DNA from: Hymenochaete sp. R1
Taxonomy: Eukaryota; Basidiomycota; Agaricomycetes; Hymenochaetales; Hymenochaetaceae
Assembly (NCBI GenBank): GCA_019400425.1
Contig: JAFREE010000311.1
Coordinates: 1-13,510 of the forward strand
DNA length: 13,510 nt
Direction: 5' to 3'
Shown here: in pieces, positions 1 through 7,231 of the stretch
Layout: each line of letters opens with the position of its first letter
How positions within the stretch are numbered: position 1 is the first letter of the stretch
Notes under the pieces: model-generated
Database searches by the model: none
Seen by the model: only the letters and a program-made list of their open reading frames with translations
What the model was told of the DNA's origin: nothing
Made by a program: the position numbers and the translations under genes

Positions 1-53
1 TTTCTTTGTTTTTTGTTGTTTTTGCGCAGATCTCCACAGAGGAGAGATCAAGG

Positions 54-115
54 ACGCGCACGTGAGACTCAAACCTCGCTGCTAGCCGGGCGAGGTTTTC
101 ATCTCACGTGCGCGT
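54..115. repeat. Two-part perfect inverted repeat (hairpin)
   Basis: The outer arms ACGCGCACGTGAGA (54-67) and TCTCACGTGCGCGT (102-115) are perfect 14-bp complements. Inside them AAACCTCGC (71-79) and GCGAGGTTT (90-98) pair over 9 bp. The 10-nt loop is at 80-89, with short unpaired bulges at 68-70 and 99-101. Both outer arms contain CACGTG. The arms still match perfectly although the surrounding elements are decayed. It could be an RNA structure in the 3' tail of element D, or the remains of a small palindromic insertion. Confidence 0.8.
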
Positions 116-552
116 GCTCGAACGCGCTCTACCTACCCCACCAGCGCTCTCCAATAGGGAAGGTGGTGGTTCAAGAGCAAGAGCAGGTCGCGCGCGCGCT
201 CCCCCCTTCACTCTTTCGCTCTCCCACGCTTCATCACGCTGTCACAGTCACACTCACTTCGTCATCGTGGGTCCATATAATTTTATTTCTTCAAAGACTC
301 GCGTTCGGTCGAGTATTTTGCTTATTCCTCACTCATTTTTGCTCCGATTTCAAATTTAAAAATAGGTCCAGACTCCCCTATTCATTCCGCACATTCCGGT
401 ATTGGCCAATTTTTCCCACCCCCCTTTTTTAAATTTCTGCATTTCTTTGAGTCTTGATTTCTCAGTCATTTTTTATCCGTTTGGGGTCATATGGGTACCA
501 TCTGGTTCGTAATTTTTTACTCTTTCTGATGCAGCCCAGGAGGTCTGCCCTT

Positions 553-561
553 AGAGGGGGG
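553..561 (+). other. Polypurine tract of element D
   Basis: AGAGGGGGG followed by TAA lies immediately before the LTR that starts TGTCAGG. A purine run at this place primes plus-strand DNA synthesis in LTR retrotransposons. It identifies the LTR at 565 as a 3' LTR of a plus-strand element. The tract before the LTR at 8533 has the same form (purines, G run, TAA, then TGT). Confidence 0.85.
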
Positions 562-564
562 TAA

Positions 565-904
565 TGTCAGGAATCCCTCTTTTTCTTCCATTTACGTCTG
601 ATATTCCTTCCATAAATGCACCACTCACATGACCCCTTCTCACTCATTCTCACGTGATTCCTGCTATATAGTTTTCACCCTTTCACTTACATTGCTCACA
701 TCCTGCGATTGAACTCCTTACGCTTGACCTCTTGTAAAGTTCTCTCGCAGGCACGTTTTCTCATGTATATTTACCTTTTACTTGTATAATCTAACTTGTA
801 AAGTTCTCTCGCAGTGTGCCAGAGTCTTTGAGCTCAGCGTGATCGTCCAAGATCTCAATCGTGTCCTCACCAAACTTTTACCGACGCACACAGTGTTCGT
901 AACA
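565..904 (+). repeat. 3' LTR of Ty3-like element D
   Basis: The LTR starts TGTCAGGAATCCC and ends GTTCGTAACA, giving TGT...ACA termini and a length of 340 bp. A TATATA box is at 665-670, with CACGTG 13 bp upstream. The LTR at 13256 shares the start, the CACGTG-TATA block and the internal 20-bp repeat. It is inserted in the integrase C-terminal region of element B: minus-strand coding sequence ends in a GPF-type motif near 935 and is replaced by LTR sequence at 904/905. The bases after it (AGTGG, 905-909) do not match the bases before it. This is expected because the other target copy would be at the far 5' end, outside the window. Confidence 0.88.
731..814 (+). repeat. Internal 20-bp direct repeat of the D LTR
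   Basis: CTTGTAAAGTTCTCTCGCAG occurs twice without mismatch (731-750 and 795-814), 64 bp apart. The related LTR at 13256 has the same pair in a different version (13394-13412 and 13455-13473), again identical to each other. The second unit follows CTAA/TAAC and ends in CTCTCGCAG. Confidence 0.85.
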
Positions 905-3900
905 AGTGGTCCCAAGACCTTCTTGATAATAAAAGGTCCTTCTCGTTTTGGTTGCAGCTTCCGATAAGGCCCTCCAACTCGGAGATTCTTTGCTTCCAAC
1001 CAAACCTTCTGACATTCTTTGAATGGTGAGAAGTTCTGTATGATCCGATCTGCCATCCACTGCCGTGCCAACTCGTGTGATGCCAACGCCTCATCCCTGA
1101 TCCTATTCAACTGCTCCAGACATTCCTTGACTGCGGGTAACCATGTGCCTGTCATTATTGTAGGTACTGCTACTGGATTGTATCTCATGATCAGAGCAAA
1201 TGGAGACTGGTTTGTTGCCGAATGAGTTCTGAGATTGTGTGCAAACTCTAAGTCTGGCAGGTGATCTGTCCATTGTTCTGGGTGGTTTCCACAGTAGATA
1301 CGCAAGTATGCTTCGATTTCCTGGTTGACTCGTTCAGTCTGTCCATCTGTCTGAGGATGATACACAGTTGACCGTGATGACTTGATACCCATTTTAGTGC
1401 ACAGTTCCTGGAATACCTTTGCCGCAAACTGAGGTCCTCAATCAGAGATCATTCACTTTGGAAGTCCAAATCGCCAATAAACGTGGTCATGATAGAGTTT
1501 GGCAGTTCCAAATGCGTTGATTTCTTTGTTGCAGGGGATAAGAATGATTACTTTTGAGAGATTGTGGTCAACCACAATGAATAATGCCATATACCCGTTT
1601 GATTCAGGGAGATCTGTGATAAAATCCATGGTGATAGTAGAGAACGGAAGTGCGTCTTTATCGGCGGGGATAGGCATCAACGGTGGAACAGTTGGGTGTG
1701 TGTTGATCTTCATCTGCTGACAAAGGGCACATCTCATGACGTACTGCTTCACGAATTGACTCAAATGTGGCCACCAATAGTCGCGTCGCACCATTTCCTG
1801 GGTTTTGTATATCCCCGGATGTCCCATGACCGGTAATTCGTGGTATCGCATGATGATTTCCCTCCGCAGGTCTTGGTCATCCAGAACGTAGAGCCTATCC
1901 TTGTACCAAACAAGACCATCTAGTGCATGCCAGTCTGAGATTGCTGATTTGAGAGGTAGAACACCTGACTGAGTGATGGCTTCAATGGCTTGTTGGACCA
2001 AGGGATCGTCCTTCCCTGCTTCCCTAACCTTCATCACTAACTCTGCATCCTCAACCTCCACTTTAGTTGCACCGATGAACAACTCGCCTGGTAGTAGCGT
2101 AGTTGGTTCTTCTTCTTCAAGCCCTTCCATGTAGTCTGGACGTCGTGACAGAGCATCAGCCTGAATGAGCATCTTGCCAGGTTTGTGTGTGATCTCCAAC
2201 TCGTACTGAGATAACGTGAGCTGCCAACGTGCTTGCCGTGGTGAAAGCTTCTGTGGTGCCTTGAAGTACATAAGATTCTTGTGATCACACCAAACCTGGA
2301 CAACGTGAGGTGATCCCAACAGGTAATAACACCATTCTTCTAGTGCCTGAATGATCGCGAGAAGTTCCTTATCGTAGATATTGTAGTTCCGTTCAGCGGG
2401 TCCTAGTGCCTTGGAAATAAATCCACAAGGCTTCAGATCACCATTGGTGTCGCGTTGTCTAAGAACAGCTCCTGTCGCCCGACTAGAAGCATCTGTTTCA
2501 AGATAGAATTTGGCGTGCTTATCTGGCATGAGAAGAACGGGTTGCTGTAAGAACTTCTGCTTTAATGTGTCAAAGGCCGTCTGATGCTCGTCTGTCCAGT
2601 TCCATGGTGCCTTTCCCTTCAGTTTGTCCAGAGGACATGCTATATCCACATAATGATCGATGAATTTCTGATAGAAGTTTGCAAATCCAAGGAATTGCTC
2701 CACCTCCTTGGTTTTCGTTGGAGTCGGCCATTGTTCTACGCCTTCGAGCTTGACAGGGTCCATAAGAAGCTGATCTGGTTTGATAATGAGTCCGAGGTAT
2801 TCGAGTTCTTGAACCCCAAAGACACATTTCTCTGGTTTGCAGTACAGATCATGCTTCTGTAAGACGCGCAGGACCTGTCGTGTTTGTTGTTTGAGTTCTT
2901 CACGAGTTTTGCCAAAGATCAAGATATTGTCCATGTAAACAATGATGATGTCACCAATGATTTCAATGTTGAAGATGTCATCCATGAATGCCTAGAAGGT
3001 GGCTGGAGAATTGCAAAGACCGAAGAACATTACTGTTGGTTCATATAACCCTTTTAGAGTAATGAATGCCCCTTTCCATTGGTCACCGTCCTTAATCCGG
3101 ATGTTGTTGTATCCAGAACGCAGATCCAGTTTAGTGAAATACTGCATTCCTTGCAACTTGTCCAAGATATCGGAGATAAGAGGTAGAGGGTACGCATTTT
3201 TGACAGTTCCAGTGTTAAGGTTTCAATAATCCTGACAGGGTTGTAGCAAGCTGTCCTTTTTCTTGACAAAGAAGAAAGGAGATGCCTGTGGTGATTGCGG
3301 TGGTCGGATATAGCCTTTCTTCAGATTTTCTTTGATGAATTCATCCAGGGAGTTCCACTGAGTGAGTGGTATTGGATAAACCTTTCCACGTCTGGAAACA
3401 AATCCTGGTTTGAAGTTAATCGCATGATCATATGGCCATGCTGGTGGGAATCATTCTGCCTTTTTCTTGTCAAAGACATCTAGAAATTTGTGGAATTCTG
3501 CAGGAATCCTTTCCTTCAGATCCCTGGTGTCTATTTGGTATGCCGCATGTTGCCGTGCAAATTCCATTGCTGAGTTTGTTGTGGATTTTGCAATGTGAAC
3601 CTCCTTCAGGTAATGATGTACGCTCTGTTCCTCATTGCTTAACTCCACATCCGGTAATATAATATTGCATGTTTTCCAATCGATTGAAGGGTTGTGTTTA
3701 GCAAGCTATGGTAACCCTAGGATTAGTGGGGTATCACCAGTGTTGCTAACCATGAATTGTTCTTGATACTGCTGATCTCCAATGATTAAGTCTAGAGTGA
3801 TGCCTCGATCGATGATGCCATGTTTGTTGTAAGTGTCATCCGCATTTCTAGCCACAATTGTCCTTTTTAGGGGAAAAGTGCGAATCCAATTGTTTCTGAC

Positions 3901-4083
3901 AAAGTCTTTACTGATGAACGATCCTTCCGCTCCTGAGTCTACGAGTGCATGGGTGCCAACATTTCTGTTTCAAATGCAAACTGTGACAGGTATATGCATT
4001 TTATTTGACGAGCATGTAGTTTTTACAGACAAAACATTAATGGGCGGGGCCAGTGTTGGTCTAGGCCGCCTTAGGCAAAACCC
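905..4083 (-). pseudogene. pol: Ty3/gypsy Pol (PR-RT-RNaseH-IN), inactivated by stops
   Basis: A single minus-strand frame runs from the frameshift site to the insertion of LTR D. In order: protease with DSG (3931-3939) and LILGLP (about 3709-3726); reverse transcriptase with TKLDL intact and YMDN at 2926-2937 instead of YxDD; RNase H with TDASS (Asp at 2491-2493), YDKELLAI and CDHKNL; integrase with an HHCC zinc finger (about 1835-1710), core Asp in MDF (1624-1626), Asp in SD (1441-1443) and Glu in TERVNQE (1333-1335), then a GPF motif near 935. Seven stops interrupt it: TGA at 3970-3972, 3451-3453, 3223-3225, 1453-1455 and 1438-1440, and TAG at 3706-3708 and 2992-2994. I found no frameshift. 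Family comparison suggests most TGA stops replace an arginine CGA (as in SDRGPQF), so substitutions, not indels, killed this copy. Confidence 0.93.
4043..4083 (-). promoter_or_regulatory. -1 ribosomal frameshift signal between gag and pol
   Basis: On the minus strand the heptamer G GGT TTT (4083-4077) sits in the Gag frame two codons before the Gag stop (GCC TAA). It has the canonical X XXY YYZ form. A 6-nt spacer (4076-4071) is followed by GGCGGCC (4070-4064), which can pair with GGCCCCGCC (4051-4043) through 7 GC pairs, a 2-nt bulge and a 12-nt loop. The pol frame is exactly -1 relative to Gag and is open through the overlap. Slippery site, spacer, stem and frame all agree, so this is probably the gag-pol switch of the element. 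Confidence 0.85.
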
Positions 4084-5235
4084 TGACGCGCAAGTTCTTC
4101 GAGCACAGTATCCATATCTTCATCTGCAGCCCCCTCCATCGCCGTTCGGATAGCCACCACATGCGCAGAAACAGTAATTGGTGCTTTTGCTGCAGGAGGT
4201 TTAGCTGTCTCTGGCTTCTTTTCCTCTTTAACTGCAGCTACTCGCATGGTCGTCATAGCACTTTTCTTGTTCTTTGCTGGACACTTATCCATCATATGAC
4301 CCAACTCCCTACAGTAGAAGCAACGCCCCTCGCATATGCACCTGAGACGTTCAGCTGGTGTGAGCTTCGCAATCTTGACCTGACTGAGATCCATGGGTTC
4401 GCCTGGTGGCAGTTCTCGCTCATAGTGCTGATAGTTCTTGGAGGTGTATGTACTGTGTGAATTCTGCCCCAGGAGTGCCGTCATGTAGCACCAGTGGTTG
4501 TCCATCTTTGACACAAGCTCATACCATCCCTCGATGTCTTTAGGGGCTTCTATCGTACTGAAGATCATCTTTGTCAGGTTCTTGTTGAGGCCCTTCAAGA
4601 AGTACTGAACAATAGCTATATTGTCCTGTAGTGCAGCCTGTTCGACCAATATCTTAAAGTTGTTGATGTATGCATTGGTTGAACCCATTTGCTAGAGACG
4701 ATTAATCTTGGCTATTGCTTCGCCCTTCTGATCTGATGTGAGGAACACCTTTTTAAACAATGCCTTGAACTCCTCGTATGTCTCATAGCCCTGCTTGCTG
4801 GCTTTGCTCTAGAAGTGCAGTCTAAAGGCATTTGCTGTACCTTGTTGCATGTAGGTAAGAGTGAAAATGACTTTGTCCTGCTTGCTGTAGTTTCCTCTGC
4901 TGAGGTAGAGATTGCACTCGGATAGGAAGTTTGCCGCATGCCGAGGGTCGCCATTGAAGATTTGGGGTTTATTGAATTTGATGTTGTTATGTGCTTGGTT
5001 GCTGTCGTAGGTGGGGACTTGTGGTGCTGAGGTAGGATTAGATCCTGCTGATGCCGTTGCACTCAAGGTCTGAATCACTGCCATTATCTGGCTCAGTTTT
5101 CGTTCGTTCTCCTGCCGGCACACTTCGTTACATTGTTCATCCATCATTGGACGATTAGAATCATGTGGTGTTGAGCTCTATGAAGCGAAATAGAACGGCT
5201 AACTTGCAGTTCACAACTTATGAAGGGCCAGAGGC

Positions 5236-5275
5236 CTTGTGTTGAGTGCAAAAGGTAAGGAGCACTCAACACAAG
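5236..5275. repeat. Conserved LTR hairpin 1 (14-bp stem)
   Basis: CTTGTGTTGAGTGC (5236-5249) and GCACTCAACACAAG (5262-5275) are perfect complements around a 12-nt loop. The other LTR of the family has the same structure at 7007-7019 and 7033-7045 with a different loop sequence. A conserved stem with a changed loop points to an RNA-level role, perhaps in the 3' part of the LTR transcript. Confidence 0.85.
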
Positions 5276-5340
5276 TCTCTGACGCTTCATGGACGCATTT
5301 ACTGTACAGCAGTAACTAAATAAAGTAAGTGAGTTGCACA

Positions 5341-5388
5341 GTCATGTGCGCGGCATTGAGACGAACAAGATAATGCTGCGCACGTGAC
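5341..5388. repeat. Conserved LTR hairpin 2 (GC-rich stem)
   Basis: GTCATGTGCGCGGCA (5341-5355) pairs with TGCTGCGCACGTGAC (5374-5388), with two non-canonical positions. The homologous LTR has the arms at 6893-6907 and 6926-6940, with a single non-Watson-Crick position. CACGTG lies in one arm of each copy. Confidence 0.78.
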
Positions 5389-5758
5389 ACAGAAACAAAT
5401 ATTGAATGAGATATGAAGTGAAACAAATAAACAAATTAAAGGAAAGGAAATGGACACATGTAAATAGGGACAAAAGAAACAGATAAAAGGAACGAAAATT
5501 ATGAGAGTCCATGAGTGCTAAGAGCACATACTTCAACATGTGGTAGGGAGCTGTCTGGGTTTGTCATGTTACTTGGTTCTAAAGGGGGTTCCTGGTTTTG
5601 AGTTTCTTCTTCTGATTCATTAGTGGCTGAGACAAATGTGTCTTCAGCGCCGTTGTTTGAAGTATGTTCTGATTCTGACGCAAAAACCAATCCGTCGTCC
5701 TGAGGTTTGAAGACTGGAATTTTGAAAGCCTAAACAAAGATTTGCTGGCTTGTTGATA

Positions 5759-5769
5759 AGATTTGACCT
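5759..5769 (-). other. Self-priming primer binding site of element B
   Basis: The minus-strand sequence two bases after the 5' LTR end (5772) is AGGTCAAATCT. It does not begin with TGG, as a full tRNA 3' end would require. Its exact 11-nt complement, AGATTTGACCT, lies inside the same LTR (5971-5961, minus strand), starting 35 bases after the start of the TATA box, which is where the RNA should begin. This is the arrangement of the Tf1/sushi group, in which the first 11 nt of the transcript fold back and prime reverse transcription. Confidence 0.82.
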
Positions 5770-5771
5770 GG

Positions 5772-6219
5772 TGTTAGAGTCCGATCAATATGTGATTAGG
5801 AGTCTGACAAAGCAAGGTCACGTGACAGAGGTTCAAGAGATCTGCACCCAGGCTCCGGCCTGAAGTGTCAGATAGACTAAGTTTGCAAAGGATATCCCAC
5901 TCAGGGATAGTCCTTTAAGACAGGAGACAAGAGATAAGTATATTGACCGGTGAGGACAAAAGGTCAAATCTAAGGTACAAAAGCTACAAGGTGAGGTCCT
6001 TATATAGGCCATCCGTCTACGAGGCTGTGTACTAGTACATGAGAAGAAATGGATGAATAAAGAAGGTGCCTTAGTAAGGTGCTGACTGATGCTGTGCACA
6101 GATCACATGCGATCATGTGCACGGAATGTCATGGAAATACAGAGAACAAGATAACAAAGAAAGGAAATGAAGTAAGCGGGGTACTTGACTAAGCATATGA
6201 ATGGTGTTGAACTGTAACA
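5772..6219 (-). repeat. 5' LTR of Ty3/gypsy element B
   Basis: Read on the minus strand, this 448-bp LTR starts TGTTACAG at 6219 and ends CTCTAACA at 5772, so the termini form a TGTTA/TAACA inverted repeat. TATATAA is at 6006-6000 and the inferred RNA start is A5971, giving U3 6219-5972 and R beginning at 5971. It is followed by the primer site and the gag leader, which makes it a 5' LTR. Its right border is flush with copia RNase H coding sequence. No second LTR copy lies in the window, so its age by LTR divergence cannot be read here. Confidence 0.86.
6000..6006 (-). promoter_or_regulatory. TATA box of element B LTR promoter
   Basis: TATATAA on the minus strand is followed by GG. The predicted transcript start is A5971, 35 bases from the first T. 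That position is fixed independently by the 11-nt match to the primer site. Confidence 0.75.
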
Positions 6220-6647
6220 CAGATGATAGGAGGTCTACCAGTGGATTGGTTGTCAAGATGGGTACTGGAGCGATTTCCTGGGCTAGCAAGCTACAGCCAG
6301 TCGTCACTCTGTCCACTACTGAAGCAGAATACATCTCTGCAGTAGCTGCTGGACAAGAGATTTGCTGGTTGCGCAATCTGTTCTCTGAATTGGGATATGC
6401 AATCAAGGGTGCTTCGTCTCTGCACCTTGATAACCAGTCAGCAATTGCTGTTTCCAGGAATCCAGAACACCATGGACGTATGAAACACTTGGATCTTCGT
6501 CACTACTGGCTCAGAGACTACGTTAAAAGTGGGCACATCAATGTCAAGTACATTCCCACTGCGTCTATGCCTGCTGATATCATGACCAAGTCGTTGCCAA
6601 AGGCCACTGTGTTGGAGATGAGGGAGTTGCTTGGATTGAGGAGTTGA
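6220..6647 (+). pseudogene. pol: Copia element A: RNase H C-terminal part of Pol
   Basis: The plus-strand frame begins in DDRRSTSG and continues with the copia RNase H signatures [47 protein letters not shown] and [14 protein letters not shown], ending with TGA at 6645-6647. Copia Pol ends with RNase H, so this is the true C-terminus and it is intact to its stop. Everything N-terminal (gag, protease, integrase, RT and the start of RNase H) has been separated by element B, which abuts at 6219/6220. The fragment carries no stop or frameshift, in contrast to the heavily mutated elements around it. It is a fragment of a split gene and is not itself a functional gene. Confidence 0.93.
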
Positions 6648-6678
6648 TCTATGTGGAGGTTTTAAGACGTGCTAGATC

Positions 6679-6687
6679 AGGTGGGAG
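6679..6687 (+). other. Polypurine tract of copia element A
   Basis: AGGTGGGAG lies directly before the LTR start TGTTGAAATAGG, 31 bases after the Pol stop. This is the usual copia spacing and marks the LTR at 6688 as the 3' LTR. Confidence 0.85.
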
Positions 6688-7156
6688 TGTTGAAATAGGT
6701 GTTCTAGCACTCTTTATTCTCTTTAATTTCGTTTCTATCTTCTCTTCTTTCTATCTGTAACATCTCTCCTACAGTGCTACAGCACTTTCGTTTCATTTGT
6801 TTTATTTTGACTTGTTCTATCTGTTCTCCTTTCATGCTCATTTTATTCGCATTTTAGTTTCACTTCATTTCTCAGTCAATATTCGTTTCTGTGTCACGTG
6901 CGCGGCACCATCTTGTTTGTCTCAATGCCGCGCACATGACTGTGCAACTCACTTACTTTATTTAGTTACTGCTGTACAGTAAATGCGTCCATGAAGCGCA
7001 GATGCATTGTGTTGAGTGCTCCTTACCTTCTTGCACTCAACACAAAGCCTCTGGCTTCATAGGTACGCCTTTTAGATTATTTAATTACCTTCTTGCACTC
7101 AACACAAAGCCTCTGGCTTCATAGTGTGATCAACTTCGAAGCTAGCATCCTCAACA
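6688..7156 (+). repeat. 3' LTR of copia element A
   Basis: The LTR runs from TGTTGAAATAGG to CCTCAACA, with TGTTGA/TCAACA-type termini matching the solo LTR at 5169-5538 in inverted orientation. It is about 100 bp longer (469 versus 370 bp), partly because of an internal 40-bp duplication. Both conserved hairpins are present (6893-6940 and 7007-7045). The following GGGTC (7157-7161) is the likely target site copy. Sequence to its right belongs to element C, so A inserted into C. Confidence 0.9.
7023..7124 (+). repeat. Perfect 40-bp duplication in copia LTR
   Basis: Positions 7023-7062 and 7085-7124 are identical over 40 bp, separated by 22 bp. The unit contains the 3' arm of hairpin 1 (GCACTCAACACAA at 7033-7045 and 7095-7107), so the single 5' arm at 7007-7019 has two possible partners. 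The solo LTR has only one unit, so this is a recent duplication private to this copy or subfamily. Confidence 0.9.
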
Positions 7157-7231
7157 GGGTCATTTCGTCTGACAGGAAATGCCACAGACATTCTAGAAGC
7201 CTATAAAAGGAGAGCTGGACTTACCAAATGA
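7157..7231 (+). pseudogene. C-terminal end of upstream ORF of element C
   Basis: A plus-strand frame enters from the copia insertion border and reads 24 codons, ending EAYKRRAGLTK and a stop TGA at 7229-7231. There is nothing to identify it. Its position suggests the C-terminus of pol or gag-pol of element C. Its stop overlaps the ATG of the next ORF as ATGA (7228-7231). ATAAAAG at about 7203 looks like a TATA box but lies within this frame. Confidence 0.5.

Larger units (their letters stand above)
1..564 (+). mobile_element. 3' internal tail of plus-strand Ty3-like element D
   Basis: This stretch lies directly upstream of a polypurine tract and LTR, so it should be the 3' internal part of a plus-strand LTR retrotransposon whose body lies left of the window. 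No reverse transcriptase, integrase or chromodomain motif is visible. Positions 200-540 are strongly pyrimidine-rich and look untranslated. The last codons before the LTR (531-564) can be read as a short arginine-rich end, PRRSALRGG and then TAA, with the stop abutting the LTR. This would fit a pol C-terminus but is too short to prove. A long hairpin lies at 54-115. An open frame over 13-432 exists, but it has no recognisable motif and a composition unlike a protein. Confidence 0.6.
5164..5543 (-). mobile_element. Solo copia-type LTR with 5-bp target duplication
   Basis: The LTR proper is 5169-5538 (370 bp), with minus-strand orientation and TGTTGA...TCAACA termini. TGTGG flanks it on both sides (5164-5168 and 5539-5543), a perfect target site duplication. 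It is clearly homologous to the 3' LTR of copia element A at 6688-7156, including two conserved hairpins. No internal copia sequence or polypurine tract adjoins either end. It therefore arose from a complete insertion in gag of element B that later lost its interior by LTR-LTR recombination. An open frame inside it (5342-5539, minus) is LTR sequence, not a gene. Confidence 0.94.
4071..5567 (-). pseudogene. gag: Ty3/gypsy Gag, split by a solo LTR
   Basis: This is the nucleocapsid/capsid protein of element B. The first in-frame ATG is at 5567-5565. The frame is left at 5539, resumes at 5168 after the solo LTR, and ends with TAA at 4071-4073. Removal of the 370-bp LTR and one 5-bp target copy (375 bases) leaves the frame unbroken, so the two parts were one gene. 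The middle part has a retrotransposon Gag capsid domain (about 5000-4550; FNGDP, YMQQGTANAF and YFLKGL are typical). A CX2CX4HX4C zinc knuckle, CFYCRELGHMMDKC, lies near 4330-4285. The C-terminus is Lys/Ala/Pro-rich. TAG stops lie at 4809-4811 and 4692-4694. The same frame stays open upstream to 5729 with acidic, Ser/Glu-rich sequence, so the original start may have been further upstream. Confidence 0.87.
905..6219 (-). mobile_element. Ty3/gypsy retrotransposon B, minus strand, 3' end lost
   Basis: In minus-strand order this holds a 5' LTR (6219-5772), leader with primer site, gag, a -1 frameshift signal, then protease, reverse transcriptase, RNase H and integrase. This domain order (integrase last) is diagnostic of Ty3/gypsy. 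The integrase C-terminal GPF motif is the last part present before the LTR of element D; any chromodomain, 3' tail and 3' LTR lie left of the window or are lost. The right end abuts copia RNase H coding sequence at 6220, so B inserted into copia element A, with CAGAT (6220-6224) as the likely target copy. A solo copia LTR (5169-5538) interrupts gag. Confidence 0.9.

Noticed and set aside
13..432. 139-codon plus-strand frame at the left edge
   Set aside because: It crosses the hairpin and pyrimidine-rich tail of element D, has no motif, and its composition follows base bias. It is probably untranslated.
4161..4460. Cys-rich plus-strand frame resembling a small secreted protein
   Set aside because: It is antisense to the gag zinc knuckle; its Cys and Trp content is an artefact of that.
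5342..5539. Minus-strand 65-codon hydrophobic frame
   Set aside because: It lies wholly inside the solo LTR and ends at the LTR border.
6103..6123. CACATG-CGAT-CATGTG palindrome in the LTR of element B
   Set aside because: Short arms, and no second copy in the window to show conservation.
5169..7156. Inverted pair of copia LTRs read as the two ends of one element or a foldback transposon
   Set aside because: The left LTR has its own 5-bp target duplication and sits in gag of element B, and the right one has its own polypurine tract and RNase H. They are independent insertions.
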